Positions 1-11,696 of a stretch of DNA of 64,000 nucleotides are shown here, in pieces. The position numbers and the translations under genes are program-made. The DNA is taken from assembly GCA_024206335.1 (NCBI GenBank), contig JAAGZL010000208.1, positions 1-64,000 on the forward strand. The letters are read 5' to 3'. The notes beneath the pieces are model-generated. The model was not told where the DNA came from and made no database searches. It saw only the letters and a list, made by a program, of their open reading frames with translations. This stretch comes from Gammaproteobacteria bacterium (lineage in GTDB: Bacteria > Pseudomonadota > Gammaproteobacteria > Chromatiales > Chromatiaceae). Numbering within the stretch: position 1 is the first letter of the stretch; each line of letters opens with the position of its first letter.

Positions 1-796
1 AGTATGGCTTGTTAGGCATTGGCTTAAGCTTTATTCCATATTTTTCAGGTTGGTTTATGACCTGAGTTAGCGCCAGAAGCCGTGGAATATAGTTGCGGGT
101 CTCGCGTGGAAGTTTCAGGGACCAGAAGTCGGTTGGTTTGCCTTGGCGTTTGTTTCTGGCAATGGCGCGTGAGACTGTGCTTGCGCCGGAGTTGTAGGCG
201 GCCAGAGCCAGTTTCCAGTCTCCGTTAAAGCGTTTGGCTAGCTGTTCCAGGTAATCAAATGCGGCATTGGTGGAGGCTACTACATCGCGTCTGCCGTCAT
301 ACCACCAGTTCTGTTCTAGCTTGAAATGCCGTCCAGTTGAGGGGATAAACTGCCATAGTCCAGCTGCCTTGCCATGGGAGTATGCGAATGGCCGGAAGGC
401 ACTCTCCACTGCTGGCAGTAATACTAGTTCGGTGGGAAGTCCGCGTTTTTCTGCCTGCTCCAGAATAAAGTGGATATAGGGTTTGGAGCGTTTCTGTAGC
501 CGTTTTATGTAGGAGCTGTTTTTCTTATACCAGTTGACTTGCTGGGTAATGCGTTTGTGCTTCTGTGTTTCTTCCAGCTTGAAACCGCTACGTACCCGTT
601 GCCACAGATCTTTGTGCTTGGCTGGCTTCAGCTCTTGGCTGCTTTTGTCTGCTGCGGCTGTCTTTTGCTTGACTGTGGTTGATGGCACAGCTCTGTACAT
701 GGCTTCGTCGCCTTTGAGCTGGAGACTGGAATTGCACCCTGATAGGGCTAGGAATGCAATTATAGCCAGTAGGGCCGCTGGGTGTTTTGTTGTCAT
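1..796 (-). CDS. mltD: Membrane-bound lytic murein transglycosylase D-like lipoprotein (C-terminus cut by window edge)
   Basis: Periplasmic lytic transglycosylase that cleaves the MurNAc-GlcNAc bond of peptidoglycan. The ATG is at 796 on the minus strand. The first 20 or so residues form a lipoprotein signal ending in the lipobox LSGC, so an outer-membrane lipoprotein is expected. The SLT (GH23) domain follows: a catalytic-Glu region PAVESAFRPFA, then GKAAGLWQFIPSTGR and the ALAAYNSGA motif, all diagnostic of the MltD branch. The reading frame stays open to base 1, giving about 265 residues; any LysM repeats, usual at the C-terminus of MltD, would lie outside the window. In many gammaproteobacteria mltD sits close to a small methyltransferase gene and rnhA, as here. 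The start codon is separated by only 167 bp from the divergent methyltransferase start. Confidence 0.88.
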   Translation of the reverse strand, partial: MTTKHPAALLAIIAFLALSGCNSSLQLKGDEAMYRAVPSTTVKQKTAAADKSSQELKPAKHKDLWQRVRSGFKLEETQKHKRITQQVNWYKKNSSYIKRLQKRSKPYIHFILEQAEKRGLPTELVLLPAVESAFRPFAYSHGKAAGLWQFIPSTGRHFKLEQNWWYDGRRDVVASTNAAFDYLEQLAKRFNGDWKLALAAYNSGASTVSRAIARNKRQGKPTDFWSLKLPRETRNYIPRLLALTQVINQPEKYGIKLKPMPNKPY

Positions 797-963
797 ATAA
801 TTCGGTTAATCCCACGCTGCTATGGATGAGCCTGATAAATACGAACCAGGAACTATACGGAATACTTCTTGATTTTTCCAACCAAAAACACTGCTGGTCT
901 TCTGGCTTTTTGCCAGTATCATGGTTTCTAGAGGCCTTCACTGATCGGGCTAGTTTTCTGAGA

Positions 964-1740
964 ATGATGAAAAAAAATAGATTTTTCCAATCAGAACAGG
1001 ATGTTGCAAGCCATTTGCATGAATGGTTCAGGCACTATCCTGGACAGAGTTTCCTGGAGCAGGAGGCTGCCAGTCTGAAGGAGTTGTTGCCACAGCTTTT
1101 TGGCTATTATCTGGTGCAGTTGGGGATGGCTGGCAGTTTGGATGGGGTGTTGGATGAGTGTCTTATTGGCAGTTGTCTGGTGTTGGCGGCCAATAGAGTA
1201 CAGGGTGAGATCGGGGTCGCGGCCCAGGTGGAACTATCGCAACTGCCTATTGCAGCTGATAGCGTGGATGTGGTGTTAATGCCACATAGCCTGGATTTTT
1301 CGGCAGATCCACATCAGGTATTACGGGAAGTGGAGCGGATTCTGATTCCGGAAGGGCATGTCGTCATTACCGGGTTCAATCCCTTGAGCCTGTGGGGTGG
1401 GTGCAGGCCTCTGTTGCAGCGTAAAGGAAAAATCCCATGGTGCGCTCAGTTTATCTCTTTGCGGCGTCTGCAGGACTGGTTGCGACTGCTTGGCTTTAGT
1501 GTGGAGATTGTCAGGCCAGTAATGTTCAGACCTCCTCTCAAGAGTGAGTCCATGATGAATCGGCTGCTGTTTCTGGAGCGAGTTGGTTCAAAGTGTTGGC
1601 CGTTTTTTTCTGGAGGATATGTGGTCCAGGCGGTGAAGCGGGTGTCCCCACTTACCCCAGTATTGCCAGCCTGGAGAAAACGGGCGCAGCTGTTGAGTGG
1701 CAAATTGATAGAACCGACAACGAGGAATATTGATTATTGA
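964..1740 (+). CDS. SAM-dependent methyltransferase-domain protein (YafS-like)
   Basis: Class I SAM-dependent methyltransferase of the small family found beside rnhA and dnaQ (E. coli yafS position). The C-terminal half of the Rossmann fold is readable: a strand with the acidic motif SVDVVLMPHSLDFS, then PHQVLREVERILIPEGHVVITGFNPLSLWG, the usual post-motif region of Methyltransf_11 proteins. The frame is open back to 787, but that would overlap the divergent mltD start, and the family length (about 240-260 residues) fits the tandem ATGs at 964 and 967. I chose 964, giving 258 residues. No good Shine-Dalgarno sequence precedes either ATG. The substrate is unknown. Confidence 0.75.
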   Translation: MMKKNRFFQSEQDVASHLHEWFRHYPGQSFLEQEAASLKELLPQLFGYYLVQLGMAGSLDGVLDECLIGSCLVLAANRVQGEIGVAAQVELSQLPIAADSVDVVLMPHSLDFSADPHQVLREVERILIPEGHVVITGFNPLSLWGGCRPLLQRKGKIPWCAQFISLRRLQDWLRLLGFSVEIVRPVMFRPPLKSESMMNRLLFLERVGSKCWPFFSGGYVVQAVKRVSPLTPVLPAWRKRAQLLSGKLIEPTTRNIDY

Positions 1741-1832
1741 AGTCCATAACAAATGGATCAAAATAAAGAAGGTTATTGTAAAAGTTTTAGGTAGTGGGTA
1801 ATAAAATGAATATGGTGCAACAATAGGAAATT

Positions 1833-2267
1833 ATGAGTAATAGAGTAGATATATTTACCGATGGTGCCTGCAGAGGGAATCCAGGGCCCGGTGGTTGGGG
1901 TGCGGTAATGCGCTTCAAGGGCAAGGAGAAACAGCTGTATGGGGGAGAGCCAGAGACTACCAACAATCGGATGGAACTCAAGGCGGTGATAAAGGCCCTG
2001 GAGGAGTTGACCCGTCCTGCCGAGGTGCGAGTTACCACCGATTCCCAGTATGTGAAGAAGGGTATAACCGAGTGGATCCACAACTGGAAGCGTAATGGTT
2101 GGCGCACTGCTGCCAAAAAGCCGGTAAAAAACAGTGATTTGTGGCGGGAGCTGGATGAACTGGTGGCGCACCATGATGTGGTCTGGGAGTGGGTCAAGGG
2201 GCACAGTGGCCATCCGGAAAATGAACTGGCTGATGATCTGGCCAATAAAGGGATTGATGAGTTTTAA
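1833..2267 (+). CDS. rnhA: Ribonuclease HI
   Basis: Degrades the RNA strand of RNA:DNA hybrids such as R-loops and primer remnants in the cytoplasm. It has 144 residues, close to E. coli RNase HI. All catalytic acids align at E. coli numbering: D10 ([17 protein letters not shown]), E48 (NRMELKAV), D70 (TTDSQYV) and D134 (ELADDLAN), with H124 in VKGHSGH. A weak GGAAA lies just upstream of the ATG. It is followed by a repeat-rich gap and dnaQ; in E. coli rnhA and dnaQ are divergent neighbours, whereas here they run in the same direction. Confidence 0.97.
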   Translation: MSNRVDIFTDGACRGNPGPGGWGAVMRFKGKEKQLYGGEPETTNNRMELKAVIKALEELTRPAEVRVTTDSQYVKKGITEWIHNWKRNGWRTAAKKPVKNSDLWRELDELVAHHDVVWEWVKGHSGHPENELADDLANKGIDEF

Positions 2268-2296
2268 ATTTGTATTTGTCTAGAAGAGCTGGTTTA

Positions 2297-2530
2297 AACC
2301 GCAAAGAGCGCAAAGAGCGCAAAGAGCGCAAAGAAAAGACCATGTTAATCAATGTGTTAGCCCCGCCTGTGCCGGTGAAGGTAAGGAGCGTGAGCATGGA
2401 GCGGAAGCTTTACCTACACGGATGTAGGTAAGGAGCGTGAGCATGGAGCGGAAGCTTTACCTACACGGATGTAGGTAAGGAGCGTGAGCATGGAGCGGAA
2501 GCTTTGCGTGCTTTGCGTTCTTCGCGGTTA
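2297..2530. repeat. Repeat-rich intergenic region with CGCAAAG arrays and a 47 bp tandem repeat
   Basis: This fills the rnhA-dnaQ gap. From 2300 to 2333 the 9-mer GCAAAGAGC is repeated in tandem. At 2327-2365 lies one copy of a 39 bp dispersed element (see 60668-60706). From 2381 a 47 bp unit is repeated head to tail, with starts at 2381, 2428 and 2475, so 2.7 copies ending near 2505. Each unit carries the arms GTAGGTAA and TTACCTAC and could fold as a hairpin. Between 2504 and 2527 the CGCAAAG motif returns in the opposite orientation (GCTTTGCGTGCTTTGCGTTC), so the 47 bp array is bracketed by inverted CAAAG arrays. No credible coding sequence was seen in it. Confidence 0.85.
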
Positions 2531-2585
2531 TTTGGTTTACGGCTGTATACTTAATTAACTGAATTACAGACCATATGAGTGAATA

Positions 2586-3296
2586 ATGCGTCAGATTGTA
2601 CTAGATACAGAAACTACCGGACTGGAACCCAAGCAGGGGCACAGAATCATCGAGATCGGCTGTGTTGAGCTGGTTGAGAGGCGTCTCACCGGGAACGTGT
2701 TTCATCAATATCTGCAGCCAGACCGGGAGATTGATACGGCTGCGGTGGAGATTCACGGTATCACCAATGAATTTCTGGAGGATAAGCCCAGATTTTGTGA
2801 TATTGCCCAGGACTTTATGGACTATGTGTCGGGGGCAGAGCTGATTATTCATAATGCCCCATTTGATGTGGGGTTTATCAACAGCGAACTGTTGCGCCTG
2901 GATGGTGAGTGGGGTCTGCTGCAGGAGCAGTGCCGCATAACTGATAGTTTGGCAGTGGCAAAAAAGAGCCATCCGGGACAGAGAAATAGTCTGGATGCCC
3001 TCTGTAAGCGCTACGAAATTGATAATAGTCATCGTGAACTGCATGGCGCTCTGCTGGATGCTGAGATCCTGTCTGATGTCTATTTGGCCATGACGGGTGG
3101 TCAAACTGACCTGATGTTGGATGGGGATTCTGACGGTGTGGATGGTTCTGGTGATGCTGTAATCAGACGTGTGGGGGAGGGACGGTCTGCTCTGATGGTG
3201 ATAGCCGCCGGTGAGTTGGAGCTGCAGGCCCATAATGAGCGCCTGGATGCCATTGAGAAGGCGTCAGGCTCTTGTGTTTGGAGAGGTGGGTTGTAG
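2586..3296 (+). CDS. dnaQ: DNA polymerase III epsilon subunit (3'-5' proofreading exonuclease)
   Basis: Proofreading exonuclease of the replicative polymerase, bound to the alpha subunit. DEDDh exonuclease motifs are intact: Exo I D7-x-E9 (LDTETTG), Exo II D94 (HNAPFDVGF) and Exo III H153 with D158 (HGALLDAE). The length of 236 residues matches E. coli DnaQ (243). The C-terminal part carries the segment expected to contact the polymerase. It ends 5 bp before the convergent FNR-like gene, leaving no room for a separate terminator. Confidence 0.97.
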   Translation: MRQIVLDTETTGLEPKQGHRIIEIGCVELVERRLTGNVFHQYLQPDREIDTAAVEIHGITNEFLEDKPRFCDIAQDFMDYVSGAELIIHNAPFDVGFINSELLRLDGEWGLLQEQCRITDSLAVAKKSHPGQRNSLDALCKRYEIDNSHRELHGALLDAEILSDVYLAMTGGQTDLMLDGDSDGVDGSGDAVIRRVGEGRSALMVIAAGELELQAHNERLDAIEKASGSCVWRGGL

Positions 3297-3301
3297 AAGT
3301 T

Positions 3302-4066
3302 CTAGCCGTGCTGCTTCTGGTCGGACTGGTTGTCGCCGCCATTGAATAGCAATTTAAGTCGGTCCATATCCTTCAGTTGTACGTGCTTGCGTTCTACATG
3401 CAACAGACCATCATCATGGAAGCGGGTAAATAGTCGGCTCACAGTTTCTACTGCCAGTCCCAGATAGCTGCCGATGTCATTTCGGGACATGCTGAGGTAA
3501 AAATCGGTGGCAGAGAAGCCGCGTTTTATAAAGCGATTGGAGAAGTCCAGCAGGAACCCGGCCAGCCGCTCTTCAGCGTTCTTGCTCCCCAGCAGGGTCA
3601 GCAGGTTGGTCTCCTGGAAAATTTCTTTGCTGAGTAGGCGATACATCTGACGCTGTAGTCCGGGAATGGTTGAACTCAGCTCTTCCAGATGGTCGAATGG
3701 GATCTCGCATACTGCCGCAGTCTCCAGTGCCTTGGCTGAGCTGTGGTGCACACCCTCTTCAATGGCATCTAACCCAATCAGTTCACCCGGCAGGTAGAAG
3801 CCTGTAATCTGGTTGTTGCCGGCCTTTTTTCTGGTATAGGTCTTGATTGAACCGGATTTGATAGCGAAGATACTGCGGAACGTGTCACCAGCCTGGAATA
3901 TATAATCCCCACGATGTACCGGGCAACAGTGGGTTACCACGGACTCGAACAGCTCAAGCTCCTTGCCACCTAGAAATTCCGGCAGCACCAGTGAAGCTAC
4001 GCTACAAACCTCGCAACGCACCTTCTTACTATCGATGGATACAATCTTATTGTTTGGCACGGTCAC
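3302..4066 (-). CDS. FNR/ANR-family Crp-type regulator lacking one canonical cluster cysteine
   Basis: Transcription factor of the FNR subfamily, 254 residues. It aligns closely with E. coli FNR: an effector domain (FxAGDTFRSIFAIKSGSIKTYT), a dimerisation helix, and a C-terminal HTH (MSRNDIGSYLGLAVETVSRLF) with the FNR DNA-reading residues E..SR. Of the four iron-sulfur ligands of FNR (C20, C23, C29, C122), equivalents of C20, C23 and C122 are present as C18, C21 and C120, but the third is V27 (CEVCSVASLVLP). Two additional cysteines sit at 47-48 (THCCPVHRG). It may bind a cluster differently, weakly or not at all. A near-perfect FNR box lies 41 bp upstream of the start, suggesting autoregulation or cross-regulation by the second FNR at 20734-21471. 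Confidence 0.9.
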   Translation of the reverse strand: MTVPNNKIVSIDSKKVRCEVCSVASLVLPEFLGGKELELFESVVTHCCPVHRGDYIFQAGDTFRSIFAIKSGSIKTYTRKKAGNNQITGFYLPGELIGLDAIEEGVHHSSAKALETAAVCEIPFDHLEELSSTIPGLQRQMYRLLSKEIFQETNLLTLLGSKNAEERLAGFLLDFSNRFIKRGFSATDFYLSMSRNDIGSYLGLAVETVSRLFTRFHDDGLLHVERKHVQLKDMDRLKLLFNGGDNQSDQKQHG

Positions 4067-4106
4067 GCTCTAGGTGCTTATTCATCTGCCTATTTTGCAG
4101 TTTTAA

Positions 4107-4120
4107 TTGACGCAGATCAA
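4107..4120. promoter_or_regulatory. Predicted FNR/ANR binding site
   Basis: TTGACGCAGATCAA matches the FNR consensus TTGAT-N4-ATCAA at nine of ten conserved positions. It lies 41 bp upstream of the start codon of the divergent FNR-like gene (start at 4066) and 230 bp upstream of pyrG. The position is better suited to control of the regulator gene. The rest of the 283 bp gap (4067-4349) holds no visible gene. Confidence 0.6.
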
Positions 4121-4340
4121 GAAAAAACACAGTTCACTTAATAAGCCCATATGGTTTATGGGCTGAGATGGGTTGAATTAGATCGTGTCCGGGCTCGTGG
4201 CCGTGCTCTTATTGCCAGTTAATAACTGGATTTATTTGAGATGATCGTCGATTTTTGGCTATATATCCGATTGTAGAATATGCGGTGTTCTGGTAACTTC
4301 TAATGCCGTCCAAGCAACAAGCTTTCCACAACTAATTTAA

Positions 4341-6814
<2,474 letters not shown>

Positions 6815-6912
6815 ATATATTTGTGCCGGTCAATCTGCAGGCTGGCGATACAGTTTTCTAGTATAAAACCTAACCCGGGATTAGATGGCCAAGGTCTCTG
6901 ATGTCAGGTTGA

Positions 6913-8214
<1,302 letters not shown>

Positions 8215-8259
8215 GATCATTATTGTTCGTCTTGAAATATCGTATTAAGCGTGAAGGAT

Positions 8260-8320
8260 GCAAAGAGCGCTAAGTTTATATCGGTTAACATCGTATTTTT
8301 CTTAGCGGTCTTTGCGGTTT
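8260..8320. repeat. CAAAG-type inverted repeat
   Basis: Imperfect inverted repeat between eno and ftsB. The left arm GCAAAGAGCGCTAAG (8260-8274) pairs with CTTAGCGGTCTTTGC (8301-8315) with one mismatch across a 26-base loop. It shares the CGCAAAG core with intergenic copies near 2300, 2510, 40320 and 60668. There is no T-run after the stem on either strand, so it is unlikely to be an ordinary intrinsic terminator. Confidence 0.7.
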
Positions 8321-8373
8321 TAAACGGTGTTTCTGAGCTGATGCTAATAAACTCTTCGGCAACAACTTAAGAT

Positions 8374-8664
8374 ATGCGCATTCTTGTAGGGATTTTGATC
8401 GTTCTGCTGCTAGTGCTCCAGTACCGCCTCTGGGTGGGAGAGGGGAGTCTGGCTGAGGTGTATGCTCTGCGCCAGGAAGTGGATAGTCAAAAGGCTGAGT
8501 TGGATACATTGCAACAGCGCAATAACGCCCTGCGTGCCGAGGTGAAGGATCTGAAAAAAGGGTTGGATGCGGTTGAAGAACGGGCCAGGAGCGAGTTGGG
8601 TATGATTCGGGATAACGAGGAGTTCTATCAGATCATCGACGCCCCGAACCAGGGGTCAAAATGA
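8374..8664 (+). CDS. ftsB: Cell division protein FtsB
   Basis: Small bitopic inner-membrane protein of the FtsQLB divisome subcomplex. It has 96 residues: one N-terminal membrane segment (ILVGILIVLLLVLQYRLW), then a coiled coil (LAEVYALRQEVDSQKAELDTL), ending with the conserved ARSELGMIRDNEEFYQII. Location directly after eno and overlapping ispD by four bases is the standard gammaproteobacterial arrangement. Confidence 0.96.
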   Translation: MRILVGILIVLLLVLQYRLWVGEGSLAEVYALRQEVDSQKAELDTLQQRNNALRAEVKDLKKGLDAVEERARSELGMIRDNEEFYQIIDAPNQGSK

Positions 8665-9365
8665 GTCGGCCCCGATTCTGGGTGGTGGTGCCTGCGGCCG
8701 GGGTTGGCCGTCGCATGGGCACTTCTACCCCCAAGCAGTATCTGCAACTCAGTGGCCGTCCGGTAATCGAGCATACCCTGGAAACCCTGTTGGCCTGTCC
8801 GCGCCTGGACGGGGTTTACGTGTCCGTCTCAGCGCAGGATGAGTGGTGGGCCGATACCGCCGTGGCCAAACATCCAAAAGTGGTGCGGGTGGATGGTGGG
8901 GCCGAGCGGTGCCACTCCGTCCTCAACGCCCTTAACCTGCTACAACAGAGCGCGGTACCTGAAGAGTGGGTGCTGGTGCATGATGCCGCCAGGCCCTGCC
9001 TGCGGATGCAGGACCTTGAGCACCTGATAGACCAGCTCCAGGAACACCCGGTGGGTGGGCTGCTGGGGGTGCCGGTACGCGACACAATGAAGCGGACTGA
9101 TAGCCAAGCTGCAATATCTGAAACCGTCTCCAGGGATAGGCTCTGGCACGCCTATACTCCGCAGATGTTCCGATTGGGACCACTGCACCAGGCCCTGGAA
9201 CAGGCCATTGCTAAAGGTCTTACCGTTACTGATGATGCCAGTGCCATGGAGCTGGCTGGCGCCACCCCAGTAATGGTGGAGGGGCATGATGACAATATCA
9301 AGATCACTCGCCCGGAGGATCTCTCTCTGGCGGAGTTCTATCTGCAACAGCAGGGGAGAGCGTGA
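8661..9365 (+). CDS. ispD: 2-C-methyl-D-erythritol 4-phosphate cytidylyltransferase
   Basis: Third step of the MEP isoprenoid pathway: attaches CMP to methylerythritol phosphate. It has 234 residues. Motifs: [22 protein letters not shown] (nucleotide-binding loop), [19 protein letters not shown] and [14 protein letters not shown], then [11 protein letters not shown]. It overlaps ftsB by four bases and ispF by one (TGATG), so translational coupling is likely. Confidence 0.97.
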   Translation: MSRPRFWVVVPAAGVGRRMGTSTPKQYLQLSGRPVIEHTLETLLACPRLDGVYVSVSAQDEWWADTAVAKHPKVVRVDGGAERCHSVLNALNLLQQSAVPEEWVLVHDAARPCLRMQDLEHLIDQLQEHPVGGLLGVPVRDTMKRTDSQAAISETVSRDRLWHAYTPQMFRLGPLHQALEQAIAKGLTVTDDASAMELAGATPVMVEGHDDNIKITRPEDLSLAEFYLQQQGRA

Positions 9366-9835
9366 TGCGCATTGGACATGGCTTTGATGCCCACCGTCTG
9401 GGTTCCGGGTTGCGCCTGGTTCTGGGTGGGGTTGCGATTGAACATGACCGGGGCCTGATTGCCCACTCCGACGGGGATGTGCTGTTGCACGCCCTGTGTG
9501 ATGCCATTTTGGGGGCTGCGGCCCTGGGGGATATCGGCAGGCACTTTCCAGACAGCAGTGCCGATCTAAAGGGGGTCGACAGCCGAATCCTGCTGCGCCA
9601 GGTGGTGCATATGGTTCGGGAGAGGGGGTTGTCTGTGGTAAATGCCGATACCACCATTATCGCCCAGGCACCGAAACTGGCCCCCCATATCGACCGTATG
9701 CGGACCAATATAGCTGAGGATCTGCAACTGGCGGAGAGTCAGGTCAATATCAAGGCCACCACCACCGAAGGCATGGGTTATACCGGACGGGGTGAAGGCA
9801 TCGCTGCCCATGCCGTGGTGCTCTTAGGTGGATGA
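9365..9835 (+). CDS. ispF: 2-C-methyl-D-erythritol 2,4-cyclodiphosphate synthase
   Basis: Fifth step of the MEP pathway: forms the cyclic diphosphate and releases CMP. It has about 156 residues from the ATG at 9365. An in-frame GTG one codon earlier (9362) is also possible, but the ATG gives the classical TGATG junction with ispD. Zinc ligands are in GHGFDAHRL and the [25 protein letters not shown] block; the C-terminal [21 protein letters not shown] is family-specific. Confidence 0.97.
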   Translation: MRIGHGFDAHRLGSGLRLVLGGVAIEHDRGLIAHSDGDVLLHALCDAILGAAALGDIGRHFPDSSADLKGVDSRILLRQVVHMVRERGLSVVNADTTIIAQAPKLAPHIDRMRTNIAEDLQLAESQVNIKATTTEGMGYTGRGEGIAAHAVVLLGG

Positions 9836-10877
9836 GACGACAACGTCTGGATTTATCCCGGTAGATTCCTATCCTCACGCCCTGGGCAGGCCCCAGGCCA
9901 ACGCACTGATTCGCAGTCAGCCGGAAGACTTTCAGGTGGATGAGCAGTTGCGTTTTCAACCCGAGGGTGAAGGTGAGCATGTGCTGCTGCGCCTACGTAA
10001 ACGTAACACCAATACCGAGTGGCTGGCCAAGCAGTTGGCAGAGTTTGCCGGGGTGCCGTATAGGGATGTGAGTTATGCCGGGCTCAAGGATCGCCATGCC
10101 GTTACCAGCCAGTGGTTTTCGGTGCGCCTGCCGGAAACACAGGTCCTGGATTGGAGCCGGCTGCAGTCGGATGAGGTCCAGTTGCTGGAGGCAGTCAGGC
10201 ATCGCCGTAAGCTGCGGCGTGGCGCCCTGGCGCAAAACAGATTTTGTCTGCGTCTGCGGGAGCTGGATGCAGACCCTGATGAGATGGAGCAGCGATTGCA
10301 GCAGATCTCCATCCAGGGTATCCCCAACTATTTTGGTGAACAGCGCTTCGGGCATGACGGCAATAATCTGCTGATGGCAAATCGCCTGTTTCGCGGTGAG
10401 TTGAAAAAGGTTACCCGCCACAAGCGCGGCATCTACCTCTCAGCCGCCCGCTCCTATCTGTTCAATCTTATCCTGGCCCAGCGGGTAGAGCAGGGCAGTT
10501 GGAACCAGGCCATACCGGGTGAGGTTATGCTGCTGGATGGTAGCGGTTCACACTTCCAGGTAGAGATAGTGGATGCGACCATACTGCAACGGGTTGCCGA
10601 ACTGGACATCCACCCCACTGGCCCACTCTGGGGTAAGGGCAGGGAACAGGTGACCGGTGCAGTGGCGGAGCTGGAACAGGCGCAGTTACAACAGCACCAG
10701 GAGTGGCTGGATGGACTGCACAGATTCGGCCTCAGCCATGACCGCCGTGCCCTGCGTGCCCGGGTGATCGACCTGAGGTGGACATGGCTGGCGGACAATG
10801 ATCTGGAACTGAAGTTTGGTCTCAACCCCGGCAGCTATGCCACCATGGTATTGCGGGAGATTGTTGAGGTCAGGTAA
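9828..10877 (+). CDS. truD: tRNA pseudouridine(13) synthase
   Basis: Isomerises U13 of tRNA-Glu to pseudouridine. It has 349 residues. Landmarks: the N-terminal [11 protein letters not shown], the catalytic [17 protein letters not shown] (Asp nucleophile in LKDRHA), the TRUD insertion domain beginning [11 protein letters not shown], and the C-terminal [18 protein letters not shown]. It starts with GTG at 9828, overlapping the ispF end by eight bases; no ATG is available near the N-terminus. In relatives surE usually follows at once; here about 5.8 kb of other genes intervene. Confidence 0.95.
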   Translation: MDETTTSGFIPVDSYPHALGRPQANALIRSQPEDFQVDEQLRFQPEGEGEHVLLRLRKRNTNTEWLAKQLAEFAGVPYRDVSYAGLKDRHAVTSQWFSVRLPETQVLDWSRLQSDEVQLLEAVRHRRKLRRGALAQNRFCLRLRELDADPDEMEQRLQQISIQGIPNYFGEQRFGHDGNNLLMANRLFRGELKKVTRHKRGIYLSAARSYLFNLILAQRVEQGSWNQAIPGEVMLLDGSGSHFQVEIVDATILQRVAELDIHPTGPLWGKGREQVTGAVAELEQAQLQQHQEWLDGLHRFGLSHDRRALRARVIDLRWTWLADNDLELKFGLNPGSYATMVLREIVEVR

Positions 10878-11696
10878 GGCTGTATTTTCTGCAGATTTTG
10901 TTGCCAGAAATGCTATCGCTTATTCAGGCCTGCAATCAATCTTAGACCGTAGGCTGGGATAAGCAGAGCAGATGTCTGGCTCATACCGTCTACCTGACGC
11001 CAGCCTGGTGTTATTCGTCTAAGAGCTTGTGAATAAACTGTTCCACCGGTTCCGGATCAAATCCGCTAACGAGCCTATTGCGGAACTATGTAAGCTGGCT
11101 GGACTGCCCAAGCCACTTCCCAGTGAATGTGAAGGATAGGTCTGGTTATGGATTGTATGGTTAGATTAAGGGTGAGGGGGCAGAGTCAGGCTGAATAGAG
11201 ATCTGGTTTTGTTGTGAGACTGTATATGCCTTGCTCCAACCCTAAAACTACTGGGGCTACACTTGTGCCAGCACCACAGGCTGGACGTAGTGTTTGTTCA
11301 GGTCCTTTGTTATCTGGTGATTCTTCTTTATGGCACTCCCCACCATTGTCTGATGGCGTGTATTCCTATTCCTATTCCTGTTCCTGATATTGCTGAGTCG
11401 TCGTCTTATGCCTGGGCAGGTTCGTCTAATGCCTCAATAAACTATTTACGCTTGAAAACGGCTGAAGAATGGGTGAGTCTATGTGTTGCGGATACAAATA
11501 ACACCAAGAAAGAAGTATCCAATTGGGGGTTGCTGGTAACTGTAGTTTTGCAACGCATGGGCCGGTAGGTTCATGCTTTGGTGGGCTTTTTTGGTCTGCT
11601 AATAGCGCAAAGCTCTTCATCTGCTGAATGTAGATTCCCACCCTTAAATCGGACGATTATTCAGTCCGTAATTATTTGAGAACCAGGAGGGTAACA
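10878..11696. other. Long intergenic region without a convincing gene
   Basis: About 820 bp between truD and the multihaem cytochrome gene. It includes a degenerate REP-like sequence near 10945-11010 (GTAGGCTGGGATAAGC with a partial inverted copy GCCAGCCT). It includes a GTG-started 36-codon frame (11029-11139) with coding-like composition but no ribosome binding site, and a short CCTATT repeat near 11363-11385. None of these is strong. The last 20 bases carry the AGGAGG of the downstream gene. Confidence 0.5.

Noticed and set aside
787..963. N-terminal extension of the methyltransferase gene from the ATG at 787
   Set aside because: It would overlap the divergent mltD start and adds 59 residues not expected for the family.
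2381..2505. Regular repeat spacing that might suggest a CRISPR array
   Set aside because: The 47 bp units are contiguous tandem copies with no unique spacers, and there are no cas genes in the window.
8260..8320. Reading the eno-ftsB inverted repeat as an intrinsic terminator
   Set aside because: The loop is 26 bases and no T-run follows on either strand; it is better seen as a copy of the CAAAG repeat family.
11029..11139. A 36-codon GTG-started frame with coding-like composition (NKLFHRFRIKSANEPIAEL)
   Set aside because: It has no ribosome binding site and is bounded closely by stops; kept only as a note in the intergenic entry.
11263..11568. A 101-codon open frame upstream of the nonahaem cytochrome gene
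   Set aside because: It has a low-complexity IPIPIPVP run, no ribosome binding site, no recognisable domain and an unnatural composition.
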